64,000 nt of DNA from Haemonchus contortus. Its lineage: Eukaryota; Nematoda; Chromadorea; Rhabditida; Trichostrongylidae. Under the pieces are notes generated by a model. It was not told where the DNA came from. It ran no database searches and saw only the letters and a program-made list of their open reading frames with translations. Position 1 is the stretch's first letter, and every line of letters starts with the position of its first letter. The stretch is taken from positions 34,998,468 to 35,062,467 of the forward strand of contig LS997563.1 in NCBI GenBank assembly GCA_000469685.2. The letters run 5' to 3'. This document shows, piece after piece, positions 1 through 12,200 of this stretch. The translations under genes were made by a program, and so were the position numbers.

Positions 1-570
1 CATCTCCAACACCTCTTTCGATGTTAACTCCTCCCTCTCGAGCAACCGCTTCCTAGTTTCTACAGATGCCAACCCACCTATGAACACCATTGCCACCATC
101 GCATCCCGCATCTCTTTGACTTTCTCGAATCCACATGTACTAGCGGCCTTCTGCACTTCTGCGTAGTATTCCTGCAGCGTTTGACCAGCCTTCTGCGACC
201 TGGACACGAGTCCGAAGCGTTCCGCCATCAATAGCTTCTTCGACTGAAACTGCTGCTCCATAGCTTGCTTCAGCTCCACCATTGTAGCCGTTTCTGGCTC
301 TTTGCCCTAAAACAAAGATTCTAAGAGCTCATAATTTGAAGCGCCAACCTCTTGGAGAAAGATGAGGCGTTTATGCCCCTCATCGGTTACTCTCCGTAAC
401 GCCAGAAAGTTTTGGAATAGCCCCCACCAGGTATTCCAGGAAGTCCCCGGCACATATGGCCCCGGACTCCTGCCTCGATATACATCGAGGGCCGTAGCCG
501 GGTCCTGACCCCCCGGGGAGACTCCCATTGCCCTGGTGGGTGCTCCAACTATACCGCCCTTTTCGTCCAT
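1..570 (-). pseudogene. Broken gag-like ORF of a Ty3/gypsy-type LTR retrotransposon
   Basis: The minus strand reads as the capsid/gag region of an LTR retrotransposon and runs off the left edge. A stretch containing FQNFLALRRVTDEGHKRLIF is followed, after one in-frame TAG at 309-307, by more gag in the same frame: EPETATMVELKQAM, then QKAGQTLQEYYAEVQKAA and MVFIGGLASVETRKRL. The pattern (leading helix, YELL-type segment, QxxxESVxxY-like segment) is that of retrotransposon gag proteins that package element RNA. The stop codon and the frame changes further upstream (570-740) show that this copy is dead, or at best needs readthrough. Family level (Ty3/gypsy rather than Bel/Pao) is a judgement from memory; no pol domain is in the window to confirm it. 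Confidence 0.7.
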
Positions 571-719
571 CTCCTTTTCTGTTGGTGGATAGACTGCCTC
601 TGGCCTTGTGCTTGTGATTCTTGGCTAACTGGTGGGCTGTTCTTCTGCTTCTTCGTTCCTCGTCTAGCGTTGGTGTTCTTTTTCCGCGTTTTCTTTCTTG
701 AGTCCTCCTGATCGCCAGT

Positions 720-900
720 TGGTTGGCGAGAGAACACACTGACGAGTGAATGTTTATTACACCCCTCTCATTCTTTTATACAATCCTTTATCCCTCTTCT
801 AGATCATCTTGTATCTTCTCCAGCTTCCTTCTTCGCACGCCGCGTCCAACCATTGTCCATTTTCGTGGGTCTTCATCCTAAACCGGTCTACCCTACAACA
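720..900 (-). mobile_element. Putative 5' LTR of the gag-bearing element, with primer-binding-like site
   Basis: Read on the minus strand, a segment starts TGTTGTAGGGTAGACC at 900 and ends CCAACCA at 720, so it has the TG...CA boundaries expected of an LTR (181 bp, short). Near its inner end are a TATAAAAG box (about 780-773) and an AATAAA signal (about 757). Directly after the end comes ACTGGCGATCAGGAGGACTC (719-700). It begins with TGG after two bases, as a tRNA-complementary primer-binding site would. The gag-like ORF follows downstream. The second LTR would lie off the left edge, so LTR identity and a target-site duplication cannot be checked here. Confidence 0.5.
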
Positions 901-1640
901 ATCATCAACGGAGATTAATTTATCGGCACATCATCACATCAGACAGCATTAGACAGTAAGTGCTAAAAAGTACTCTCGACGATATTACAGTCAACGCTAA
1001 GAAAATCAGGAAATGGGATGTACTGGCCATTCCAAACTCTTCCATCACTTTGGAAACAAAGAAGGCAATGCTGAAGTTTGCCATAGCGATGCTATTGAGA
1101 TGTTGCCTACATCAGATAAAAACGATGGATAAGATTAGATCGATTTTATTGCCGACAAGGGTTGCTACAGAGTGATGCTGCGCCAAGCCCACTTCCAGAA
1201 AAAATTCCAAAAAAGTATATGAGATTGAGTTCCGTGCATGCAGGTTTATCCAGTCTTTCAAATCTCCTAGAGCCACACTTTCTATCTGTTTCAAGACAGT
1301 TTCACGAGGCAATTTAATCAGCTTTCATCCTCACTTCTGTCTGAGTTTGCTGGGCGGTAGACGAGAATAATGACAGACGGGATGACAGTATAGACTCCAC
1401 CTGGACCTCCTTTACGATCCAAAGGGTACAGCAAATAAAGAAAAGCAGCTAACATCTCGGAATTGTCGATGCTTGGAGTGAGCTATGTCAAAGTTACAAT
1501 TCCCAAATTATGATATTTTTGGTTTTTGAGGGCATGTAAATGATCCATCCTATTACAAAGTCTACGGGCGTCCACTAAGTGGGAGCCAGACAGAATTATC
1601 GTACGACATTAGAAGTTTCTCAAACGTTTGTCGTCTGCAA
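901..1640. other. No gene seen; unannotated spacer
   Basis: Short open frames exist on both strands (for example 960-1175 plus and 1112-1312 minus), but they overlap each other, lack splice signals that would extend them, and resemble no family I know. Nothing else is supported here. Confidence 0.4.
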
Positions 1641-1645
1641 TTTAG

Positions 1646-2280
1646 CTATGCGCTTGAGCTGCCCATGATTGACGACCCAATCGCAAAAACGCCACTACCC
1701 TTATCACGTTCACGAGCTTCTTGACGCGGCTCATATTCTCGTTTCCTTTCATACCCAGTCATGCTCCGTCGTATAAAGAACTCCGGCAACTCAGCATCTT
1801 GGAGAAGACGTGCATTGGTGAAAGCGCGCCGCCAGTGAGATACAGATGGCAGGATTTTTTCACCAGGTGAAGGTGTTTGAGATTCGGCTTACCCATGCGA
1901 TGCTTCTCAACCGGACGGCAATCCACATCTAATGCATTTAGAACTTGAGCAGCTTTATCCTGGAGTCCCCTCTGACGTGCCGATGGATGGAGACCTTCCA
2001 GCACTCCCTCTAAATCTAAGATGACTCTACTACTGCTCCGTTTATCGCTCTCGCGAAGATCAGAAAATTTCGAGGAAATCTCCTGCGAGAGAGAAATAAG
2101 CATGTTTTCAATAGCTGGGTCATGATTCAGTTCTATAACGTTTTTGACACGTTGAACAAGTTGTGGAAATTTTCTGCCTCAGGACTATTTGTTTGGGTGC
2201 TAATTCTGCTACCAGAGCCAGATAGTGGCTGAGAACACTTCGACGAATCCTTCTTAGAACGCTGCCTTTTTGACGGCATT
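1646..2280 (-). pseudogene. Degenerate copy of a dispersed nematode ORF (retrotransposon ORF1-like)
   Basis: Three frame-shifted minus-strand segments join into one protein-like stretch. It starts MPSKRQRSKKDSSKCSQPLS at 2280, continues in another frame through ENMLISLSQEISSKF, VLNALDVDCRPVEKHRMGKP and KHLHLVK, then shifts again to ILPSVSHWRRAFTNARLLQD and ELPEFFIRRSMTGYERKREY, and ends at a stop at 1646. Repeated hookworm predicted proteins share the order basic serine-rich start, coiled segment, 'CRPVDVYRMG', 'LVKV.LPS..HW..ALANARLL', 'V.IRRSMT.EER'. They are thought to come from retroelements. At least two frameshifts show that this copy is not functional. The family assignment is from memory and its function is not known to me. 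Confidence 0.5.
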
Positions 2281-2289
2281 TTATTTGAT

Positions 2290-3354
2290 CTTTGATCAAC
2301 CCAATATTAAGTCCATTGAGTCAATAGCTACAAGTAGCAGGCAAATGATCGGAAGCCCGGACGAAACAGGAAAAGCTAACCAAAAAAAACTTGCGCAAAA
2401 GCTGTGAAAACGAGCTAAAAGAGCGAAGTATACAACGCAAAAGAAATCTTGAGAAAACAAATAGGGAATGCTATCAAAATACGATTAACAGAAAACATGC
2501 ACGACGGCTGGCAGAAATGCAACCGCACAAAACGACCTCCGTCAGATGTGTGTTAACTGTAATAGCTAAAGGGCTTATAGTGCCTTTCTAGCCAACCCCT
2601 TGCTCAAAACCTAGAAATGATGCTCAGGCTTGATAACAGGCATAACTTAAAGAAGCTAGTTTAGTAAACAACAAACAAGCAGCGTTAAAGCAGTAAACGT
2701 TAAATAAACAGAGCAAAAGCAACAACACAATACAAAGAACCATCCATCCTCACTGCTACTATTATCGAAATGAGTGTCAACAATCTCGTTCAAACGAATC
2801 GATGATCCGTTGTATTGCAAGCGCGCTTTTTGAATTTAGTGGTGCGTGTCATGCGAGCACTTTTGCTGTAGTGCATGCGATGTTGGGAGCGATTGCGACT
2901 TCTGCGATTATATGGAAACTACTAAAGACGTCTTGGAAGAAAATGCAGCACACAGATATACAGTGACCAAGCAGGATTGATAAAAAAAAATGCAGCCTCG
3001 AATATGACTCCATGACTTATTCGTTTTGTTGATTATTCGGCTATTTCAGACTGTCGCTGTACTACGAACTTACAAAACCCGCTTACATAATGAACTTTTC
3101 GTGAACTAATCGTACTCAAACAAGGGGATTGGTAAAAGTGTTGTCAGGACAGTAGTTTTTCGCGCCCTTTCCTGTGCTCCCTCACCGAGACAATGCCATA
3201 CTGTCAACTCTTCTTATATTCCAACTTCACACATGGGGTCAACATCTCACCCACTTCAGTTCTCTTCCCCTTTCTTAAGCTCGGGTATGTGGGAGGTGCT
3301 CTGATCAGAAAGCGCGTCTGCGACACTTACGCAGAGAATAGTCTGTTCATACTA
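2290..3354. other. No gene seen; unannotated spacer
   Basis: AT-rich sequence with a short open frame at 2391-2591 that resembles nothing known to me. No splice-linked exons or repeat boundaries were recognised. Confidence 0.4.
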
Positions 3355-3570
3355 TTAGGTTGATGCATAATTATTGCGGATTTTTTCGCGGCTTTCTTCT
3401 CACGATAGAAATTTGAATAATGAGTTCGGGTTTTTTCTAGAAATGATCTACTTGATTTCCTCTACAAGAATATACTCAAAAAACCATTCGTATATTCGCG
3501 AAATTAGCTTTACTACTCTGAGAAAGCTTGGAAGGTGGCACAGTCATTCCGCGATCTCAGTAACTTTTTG
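3355..3570 (+). mobile_element. Solo mariner-type terminal fragment, inverted relative to the element at 3724-4311
   Basis: This segment begins TTAGGTTGATGCATAATTAT next to a TA dinucleotide, the form of a mariner terminal inverted repeat. Over about 215 bp it matches the reverse complement of 4311-4096 at roughly 85-90 percent by eye, and the match stops at the sequence GGCGAT. It therefore duplicates the 5' end of the neighbouring mariner relic in opposite orientation, and is either a rearranged end or a second, truncated insertion. No transposase catalytic region is present. Confidence 0.65.
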
Positions 3571-3658
3571 GCGATAGCTCACTAGGTGATCTAGTGAAAG
3601 CACACATGACTTCCGCGATAGCTCACTAGGTGATCTAGTAAAAGCACACATGACTTCC
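3571..3658. repeat. Two-copy 44-bp tandem repeat
   Basis: The unit starting GCGATAGCTCACTAGGTGAT occurs at 3571-3614 and again at 3615-3658 with one visible difference (GTGAAAG versus GTAAAAG). It begins exactly where the mariner-end match stops. Confidence 0.85.
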
Positions 3659-3723
3659 TAGCGGTCAAAACACGATTACTTTGATATTTTCTATTTCCCC
3701 TGCATTTTACCTGCCTCTATATA

Positions 3724-4311
3724 TAAGGTTTATGCATAATTATTGCGGATTTTTTTCCAGCAAGTTTTACATAAAAAATTTATGAAATACTAAACAGAGA
3801 CATATTCAAATAATTATTCTGGAACTTATTCACCATCTACGTCAAGCACTGCTTCCCATTGAATAATTAGTCGGATCCCAAAGGCGAAGAAGTTTTGATT
3901 CTTACGGGCGATCCAAGCCTTGACATCGGCCATGAAGTCATCCAAATCGTCGAAACTTCTATTCTTTAGCCTATCGATCTCTATTCTGTCGATGGACAGT
4001 TGACGAGATGATCCATTAAAGTGCCTGCTGGTGAATATGGCAGATTTAGGAGCAGATCCCATTTCTTGGTTGGCTCTGGCTGATTGTTTGATCGCCGAAA
4101 AGTTACTGAGATCGCGGAATGACTGTGCCACCTTCCAATCTTTCTCGAAGTAGTTAAGCCTAATTTTGCGTTTATGCGGATGGTTTTTTGAGTATACATT
4201 GCAGAGGAAATCAAGTAGATCATTTCTGGAAGAAACCCGAACTCAATATTCAAATTCTATCGGGAGAAAAAAAGCTGCGAAAAAATCCGCAATAATTATG
4301 CATCAACCGAA
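3724..4311 (-). mobile_element. Internally deleted mariner-family element with transposase C-terminus
   Basis: The 588-bp element has inverted ends that share GATGCATAATTATTGCGGAT-like cores (left copy TAAGGTTTATGCATAATTAT at 3724, right copy ending at 4311) and is flanked by TA. On the minus strand it encodes the tail of a mariner transposase: frames give LLLNLPYSP and then RSFDDLDDFMADVKAWIARK and NQNFFAFGIRLIIQWEAVLD, which match the usual mariner C-terminus (slddfl..f..k...F...GI..L..RW..v...G). The catalytic DDD region is deleted, so the copy could not move itself. It is a short non-autonomous derivative. Confidence 0.75.
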
Positions 4312-7300
4312 TAATTGCATGCTTGCAGTCAGGACTCCATCTTGTGCGAAATTGAATGGTGAATAGTAATTGACGATGTTTGCCCGAGTCATTTCGAATC
4401 GAAGGAAAATCACACCAATGTAAATTGAGAATATTGCGGATTGGTTCACCATAAACTCTACGTTTGGGAATGCGACTTCTTTCAAACCGTTGTGACTTCC
4501 GTGGTAATGGGGGGAAATGATTCATGAAGTTGCAACCTGACATACTTTCAGGGTTACTTCTTTAAAAATTCCTTTTTGAACATTTTGCTCGCTAAGGGCC
4601 TGGCACACTGCTTCTGGCACGATTCGGGGATGGGATCCCGGCTCGATGCCCACCCTGGCCAAGCGAGCCTGACATCTTTACGGGTTGGCCTGTTTGGGGG
4701 GATAAAGCTAATGACTTGGACTCCTGCTGGTCAAATCATTGCATAGGCTGCATATGAATTCAAATCATTCAACCACCTATGCAATTCGTAACAACAGTGG
4801 AATGTGGGGGTTTGACTCAAAATTGGATTGGCGAAAACCCGCAAATTTTATCCTTAGCTCTGTATATTTATCTGGCTTTGCGATGTTTATACTCATGTGA
4901 CCAACACTGATAAGTTTCTTCTTCTCTAATAGTTTTTCTGTATCTCCTCGCTACTGTGAAAAAATGTTAACGACTTACAACATAGAGAACAATTTCAAAA
5001 TGGAATTAGTTTCAATGAGGAGAATCGGCAGTTGTTTCTGCCTTGCATTTCTGGCTGATTGAAGTCATGGCTTGCATAGGTTACGAATTTTTTATAAGAT
5101 TTTCTATTGTTAGTAACCCTCGACAAGTCGATAGCTACACTGTAAATAACATATTTTCCTTTCACAAGGGACATATATGAGTTAATGCTCTTCTCATCCG
5201 AGAGCGCCTATCGACAATCAATTGCTTTATTCACACTTTATACTATACTGAGCAGTTCTTCCGGTTGTAGCAGTAGCTGTCTTCTTAGATTGTCATTCTC
5301 ACTTCTATCTTCATTTCGATTCTGCTTCATGATTTTCTTGTTCCTTCTGATCAGCTAAGCGGTGTAAGCTTATGATGGAGTTGTTGGCATCTTTAGGCGT
5401 TTCAGGTGCTCAATGAGCATTAGGCTTTCGTTCTTTCGAATGTGTTGTGCTCTCTTCAAGAATTGAAATGACACCACTGCCCTCGAGTTTCTCTTTTTGT
5501 ATTATTATATATGGACTTTAGAATGTTTTCGAATGAATAGATCAACAGATGAATCGAACAGTCTAAGACTCTTACAGCCCTATCTTTATTACCGTATTAC
5601 TGTAACTATTATCATTCTAAAACTCATAATAACTTGCACATTCACAATTTAACACAGAATAAGAAAAAAACACGACACGCGCGGAAAGACACGACGACAT
5701 ATGCCCTACCGTATGGTAGGACACTATCGATCGGCTGAAAATCCAACAATAAATCGATATTTACATCGATAAGCATGAAAACATTCTAAACCGAGAATAA
5801 CAGACAATTCACGTACATGGAAGAGGTCATGTGAAACCCAAGTGTAAATACATTAAAGGAATCATTTGGTAAAGCAGACGAAATAATTACTAGAATAAAA
5901 CCGAACAAAAATAATAAAATTACACCTTGAATAGATATGAACTCGCAAAACACCATAGATTACAACATTGGATCGATTTGGTCAGTTGTAGGAAAGAAAA
6001 ACATGATCATACAGCCTAATAAAGCTCGAGAAAGTGGTAGAATACATACACATTCAGAAAATCGCTTCAATAAGGACGGCCAAGTGGTATCTTCGTTCGA
6101 AGAGAAAGATGTTGTCGATAGTAGACGTTAGTAGCGATTCGGTATGTTATGTAGCGATCCGAACGGTTGCTTACTGAATATGATTCCCTTGAGATTAAAA
6201 CTAGGAAGGAAAACTTTAAAAATCGAAATTCACTCAGATGAAACCTGATGCAATAGATTTGCAAAAATAATTTTCAATTTTATCTATCCATTTTTTGCTT
6301 TATTTACGAATAAGCGCCGAAGTCAAATTGTTGTAAATGAAGGTAAGTTTTGTGGTGCTATTTTCGACAAAAAAAAATAAATTCACATAGATCTAAACAA
6401 AGGTGAGCCTCTAGCGTGAACAAGTAATGTAATAGCTGCCTTCTATAAAGCTTCGCTCAGGTGAAAATATGAAGGAAAGAGAGCTGTGAAGTGAAACCCA
6501 AGGACCTCCCAAAAAAATTTTCCCTTGTCTGCTGTTCACTACGGAAGCACAATTGTTTTTTTGCTCCGACTTATTAGCAGTTCGTAGGGTTTTTGTCGCC
6601 ATAACGCCATATGTTGACTTCGCTGCCGCCAAAAGTACTTCCTCAGCACGGTCTGTGCATAAGTAGGTCTCCCTATTAGCACGGATTGTGTCCTCTCGAC
6701 ATCGAACTGCTTAGGAATGTCCCAATACATCGCTCACTAAAAAAATGTGAAGCATGACTGCAACTTCCATTTTGTTGGGAACTCGGCAGTACAGCTTATG
6801 ATAGTGATATTTGTGTGCCCTACGAAGGTTTCAAATGAAATGATTCATTGTTTCGTTTCTGAAAACTGGCTCCGGTCTGACCGCCTAACCGTCGCCTGTG
6901 GATGGCAGCGGATTGTCTGTTCAAGCGGTAAAACCCCGGTTTCCAAAGATGGCGAAAACGACGAAACGCAAGGTCGCCAAAATCTATGAGCAATTTTTCC
7001 CTGAAACCCCGCAAAGCACAGCAGTATTATAATGGTTAAGCATTCAATACAGGCATGTTTTCAAGATACACCTTGTTTGTCAGGCAGAGTGCTCTGTAGC
7101 AACACAAATCCGAGTTAACTTGATGAGTCGTCTACTTCTCGTTATCCCGTTGATGATTTGAGAACTTACTTCTCAAAATGGTAACACGTGGAGACGTTTC
7201 CATGGACAACTTCACTTCCCCTGACCATTGACACCTATGCGCGTAGTACTTTCCATTGAATGGCATCCATGTCTTCTGTTGTTAAAGGGGGGAGGATCAT

Positions 7301-7451
7301 ATGGTTCCAACGATGGCCGGCAAAGGATATCTGCTCTTAGGAAATAATTAATGCCCATAAAATTCCTCCACAACAACATCCAGGCGATTTACTCCCTTTA
7401 GGATATGTAAAATTCAGATGAAATCGCCAAAGAGGTACCCTGATTGGAGCC
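4312..7451. other. No gene seen; unannotated spacer
   Basis: Only short overlapping open frames occur. The segment 4610-4790 has the look of a dispersed repeat (GC-rich start, then two copies of a CATAGG/CCTATG-type palindrome near 4741-4790), but I could not define boundaries. No coding exons or RNA genes are supported. Confidence 0.35.
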
Positions 7452-8162
7452 GTGAGGAGGACATCGCAGAAAATAGAATGGAACCTTTATCGACATGACC
7501 GCTATCGGTGTCCCTCATCCACTAATCTTAGCACCAATTACCGTAACCACGGTGCCTTTGATTTACGAGGGTGCTTTGACGCGGCATCAGAGAAGGGATG
7601 GCGAAGGCGCAGCAGTGACCACGGTACGGGCGGTATTCCTTTTGTAGCGATGTTGTCATTTTTGACGGCGGCAACAATTTATTATTTCAAGATAGGATCG
7701 CGCGATGAGACGTGCGCGCAGCACAATGACTTGGCGATTCGGTTCAAAGGTGAAGCATACAGTTTTTGTTTTTATAAGTTGCCGCCTATAGTCAATGGCG
7801 GCGGAAACCACACGTGTGGAAAAGGTTATGAACTTTACGCTCAAAGCGACGCCGCCAAACACGCTGCTGCTGAGACCGGAAAGCTCATCGGAGGACCCCA
7901 CACTCCGCTTTGCTCAAAGGTAGAATTCTCTCCATGGAATCAAGAGGGTCCCCAGGTTTTTTTCAAGAAAAAAAGAGCCGGCATCAAAGAAACAATCACA
8001 GGTGAAGTGTTTCACAAAGAAATCCACAATTATTGGTCGAACATTCTCGAAAAAGACAAACAATGGAAGAACAGAAGTTGTGCCGAATGTGAGAACTATC
8101 AACCCTGCCACAGACGGTGTTGCTCGCCATCAAATTCCCAAAACGTGAAATGTAGACAGTAG
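7452..8162 (+). CDS. Unrecognised long open reading frame, possibly coding
   Basis: A 236-codon uninterrupted frame starts at GTG 7452. No ATG occurs until residue 67, so the true start is unclear. The middle part (7600-7920) is richer in GC and CpG than its surroundings. Visible features are a short hydrophobic segment (IPFVAMLSFLTAATIYYF, about residues 62-79), several cysteines, and a basic C-terminus with CAECENYQPCHRRCC near residues 211-225. A good donor-like AAAG|GTAGAA at about 7918-7923 and an acceptor-like CCCCAG at about 7951-7956 could make the central part an exon of a spliced gene. I recognise no family. It may equally be chance or a degenerate repeat. Confidence 0.25.
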   Translation: MRRTSQKIEWNLYRHDRYRCPSSTNLSTNYRNHGAFDLRGCFDAASEKGWRRRSSDHGTGGIPFVAMLSFLTAATIYYFKIGSRDETCAQHNDLAIRFKGEAYSFCFYKLPPIVNGGGNHTCGKGYELYAQSDAAKHAAAETGKLIGGPHTPLCSKVEFSPWNQEGPQVFFKKKRAGIKETITGEVFHKEIHNYWSNILEKDKQWKNRSCAECENYQPCHRRCCSPSNSQNVKCRQ

Positions 8163-9285
8163 TCTCACATGTCTGCCCGATCAACTTTGATTTCGACGTA
8201 ACCCAGAAAGTATCTCTCTAATTTCGCTGTTACAGTAGGGTACTTTGTATGTTTCCTTCTAAACACTCCTCTCTTCTGAACAACTTCATTGAAATAAAGC
8301 GCAGCCAGAGTTTATCGCTCATCACCCTTCACCACCAACAGAGAGTTCCCGTGAACGGGCTTCGTAAACAAGCCAGACGACCTCTGTTCACATAAAGCGG
8401 GACAAAGGGATAGCATATGTAGGTGTCGGTTCAGGCGCGAGAATTTTATATTGAAAGTCACATGTACTGGATAAGTTTAATGAACTTCCCCTGATGAGAG
8501 TGCTTCATTCGACTCTTTGCCAAGCCCCTACACTATAAACCAGCACTAGAAAGCTTTTAAGAACCTCTTCTGCTTCTTTGACAGTAGAACAGATGTACCG
8601 GAAGATGTCGGCTTTAGTGAGCAAGGGCGTTGAGTGGCCCCTGAACACTCCTCTCATCCCTCAACAGTTCCCACCATCAACAGTTCCCACTTATAGCGCG
8701 AAAATGTGACCGGCCATCAATGTGCTCTGATCACGCCGACGTCGTTGCGCAAGTCGGATCTGCGCCTCCAACGGGGTCCAGACGCGCCCTCCGCACCCAT
8801 CAAAAGCGCCATATCGCAATGTTTGTTCGCCTTAAAAGGCTCTTCATGGACGTTACTGTTGAGTTATTGACATTGATTAATGTCAGAGGTCAGTAAGTTT
8901 CCTTCTCTTCCTGATGTCCAACGCTCCAACTCCGATGTCTTCTCGTTAATAAAGCCAATGGAAAACACGCTACTACGACTTGAGCAGAACCTTCTCAACC
9001 GAACTATTCCATGTTAGAAGAGGAATACTTTTTGGGAGAAAGGGAAATATACAAGAAAATTGAAGTGTGGGCTCACGATAAGGTGAAACGCCCGCTTGAA
9101 CGGGTGGAGAGTGTGCCATGCTTCTTCTATCCCATAATATACACCCACCAGTTACAGCCCCCGTCCATTTTGAGGGTTCAATTTGAGAAGGAATATCTCA
9201 CACACATTAGTTAAAATATTGCAAAAGAGAAGTTAATAAAGACGACCGAATTATAAGGCTACTGTATCATAAGGAATCCAAGCTT
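8163..9285. other. No gene seen; spacer and presumed 3' flank of the E2F gene
   Basis: Nothing with splice support was found. Frame 9011-9214 plus is short and unlike any family known to me. Confidence 0.35.
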
Positions 9286-12200
9286 CTAACTGGGCTTTGC
9301 CGATCATAGTGAATCACGTTGATAAATTCAATATCGATATCTGGTTTAGAACAAATAACTTACGGTAAGGTGTTGTCCTTCTTGACAACTTGGAATGGCG
9401 ACGAATTACGGTGATTCAATGGGTCAACGTTGACCTTGTTCGACGTACCGAGGATGTTGGTAACGGTATGTTTCATTTGAGGTTTCGCTGCAGGGGCCTG
9501 AAAGCAGATGGCAATCATTTTGAAGATGTCACTGGTAGAAATTTTGCTCCTACAGAGCCATAATGGCTAAAAAGCGTCCCCAAAGATCCTCAATAACGAT
9601 AACATGAGATTTTTCTCTTTCCGGAACTAGAGGACAAAATTTGAACGCGAAGAACGCTAACAATTCCATATGCAACTAGACCGTGTGAAACGTCATGATG
9701 TTTGCAATCGTAAGGATAGTTTTCCCTTAGATTACCAAGTTATATGATAGTCATTGAGCTACGATTATGGGAACTGATACAAAAATATTCACACGTAAAT
9801 CCTCTTCAAATAAGACAAAAAATCGTCTTCAGTTTTGCCAGGGAAAATTGGAAGGTTCCTTACTCTCATGTTCTAAACCTCAGGGAACAAAGGGCTAGAA
9901 GGGCACGGATTCAATTTCAAAATGCACGATTTGAGTTCTTCAAATGTTTCATAAAAAGATTTTTTGGCTACCAGAAATGCTACCACCACTATTTTATTTC
10001 AGTGAGGAGATCAATATTAGGAAAAAAATTATGGAAATAAGACGTACAATGGGAGCTTTGTGCATTGGTTGAGGTATGATCGAACCACTACGAGGAAGAG
10101 TCATCGATGATCGCATGAAATTCGAAAAATTGGCAGCCGTCCAAACAGGCTGAAATAATCAAATTTTTGATGAATGTTGATGATGATCAATACTGCCTGT
10201 ATTGCTGAATAACTCACTGCCGTTGGAAGGACAATAGGTTGTAGTCCAGCTAATGGCATAGTTGACATCTGGTAACTGTTACCGATCTTCATCGCGTATT
10301 GCTTGGCACCGGTCATTGGCGAACTCAGCGGTGACACTGAGAAATTTCCAAACGAACGCTGAAATTGATGTAACTCATGAAGGCTAAATATTTATCCCTC
10401 AAGTTTAAAACTGGAACAAGGCATATGTACGTATGTATTTACATATTGAAGATGTTCATATGCCCCTTCTCTGGCCATCATCTTAACCTTGGAAAACTTA
10501 AGAAATGAATTTTGACACAGCGTTTGAGCAGTTGCCAAATGATCAGTTTTTAACTGTTCTCTCGACAAAATGGCTCAACGAATTATTAATCGGATCAAAA
10601 TGGAAAAAAAAGAATCCATGGATATTCGCTTTTGGTTGCGCCGTTCACTTCCCTTCACTAGAAATTGATAGTTCGAGAGTTTCGAGCTTATGTCGGTTAC
10701 AATGTCCATGTGGCTTGAGTCTAACCATGCAAATCGATGCTCAGAGTTTAAAGAATGAATGAGCACGTTCTCATACAATCAAACGGGGGATCCCCTATCG
10801 ATGCGATTATAGGCTTACAAACCCGTGTTGAGATGATGAAAATGAAGTAAACGGTAAATAAGTAGGCATAATAAGTAAAAGTGAAATAATTCAAATGTAA
10901 CTTCTGTGAACTTTACCTAACTCTTGACCATTAAACAATACCTACCCAAGAACATCACTGGGAGTTTAATGATGGGATCGGTTAGTCCGAAAAACTCGTT
11001 ATGGAATAGGAGTTAGCGCAACATCGCGTTTACTGACGCATTGCCGCATATGATTTCGAATTCAATAGAAGTTCTCAATATTCCTCATTTTCTTATTTTC
11101 CTTGCCAAAATCTGATGTAATTAGCATTTTGGTCTTCCCATTCTTACGAACCTGTGCTTGAGGTTTTGGAAGAGCATGACCGCCACTCGTCCTAGCCAGT
11201 GGTACGGTGGGAGGCTTAGTTGACGTGCTGGTCATCGGTTTCGTTTCTTGAGCCGTCGATGGACGTTGGCGAAGTTCATTCTCCTGACGAAGTCGTTCTG
11301 CTGCCAACTCAGCAAACATCATTAACGATGATGACGCTTGTGACATGAAGTCTTCTGACCTGAAAATTTCGTAACCCTAGCTTTTGGTTTGAAAACCTTG
11401 AATTGGCTGTGGAACTCACTTGATGCGAGGGATTTTGTTCGTCGTAGGAACCTGCAAGTTGGCCTCGGAAGTGCTGCGCTTACCCAGTGAGAGCGATTGT
11501 TGCATAGCCGCCGTGCTTGCCTAAAAACCGAGAAATCAATTCATTATCAACATATTTGTCCCTGGGTCAGTTCGAGGAATTTTACCTTCATCTGAGGTGT
11601 GAGTGGGGTAGAAGCTGTTGATGCCAGAAGTCGTTCAATGCATGCATTCACGTCAAACGTGGAGTTCTCTGAAATAGCGAATAATCCTGCTGTCAGATTC
11701 GAGTGGTCTTCGGTGATATGCGATTGAAACTAACCGTCAGGTTCGGGACCACAATACACAAATAGTGGAATTTTCTTGGTTCCAAAGAGATAGTGAACTT
11801 TCTTGATGAGACCAAGCGCAACCAGAACATTCGCGATATCGTAGAGCCGTCGGCAGCGACCTGAAGTAATACCAGAGGATAAATTAAGCTTGTTTTCGAG
11901 TGTCTAGTAAATCAGAAGAAACGTGGTAAGGGCATGAGAATAATAGAAGTGGATAAAGAAATTTGGAAAAGTAGCAGACTCGAGTTCGGGATCAGCAAAA
12001 GCTTGCCCCTGAGAAATCAAATTTGTCGAACAGTTCTTTGGGAGAAGTGCGATTCCAACCGAAGGATTGACATAGGCGATTAAATGGCACTGGCTCATTG
12101 TATTCTCATGTTCGGGGGCTTTATGGCTACTGTTTCAGTAGGCTTCGTGAACAATGTATTTTACCCCAGTAATGATTCCCACTGATAGTCTTTTTTTGAG

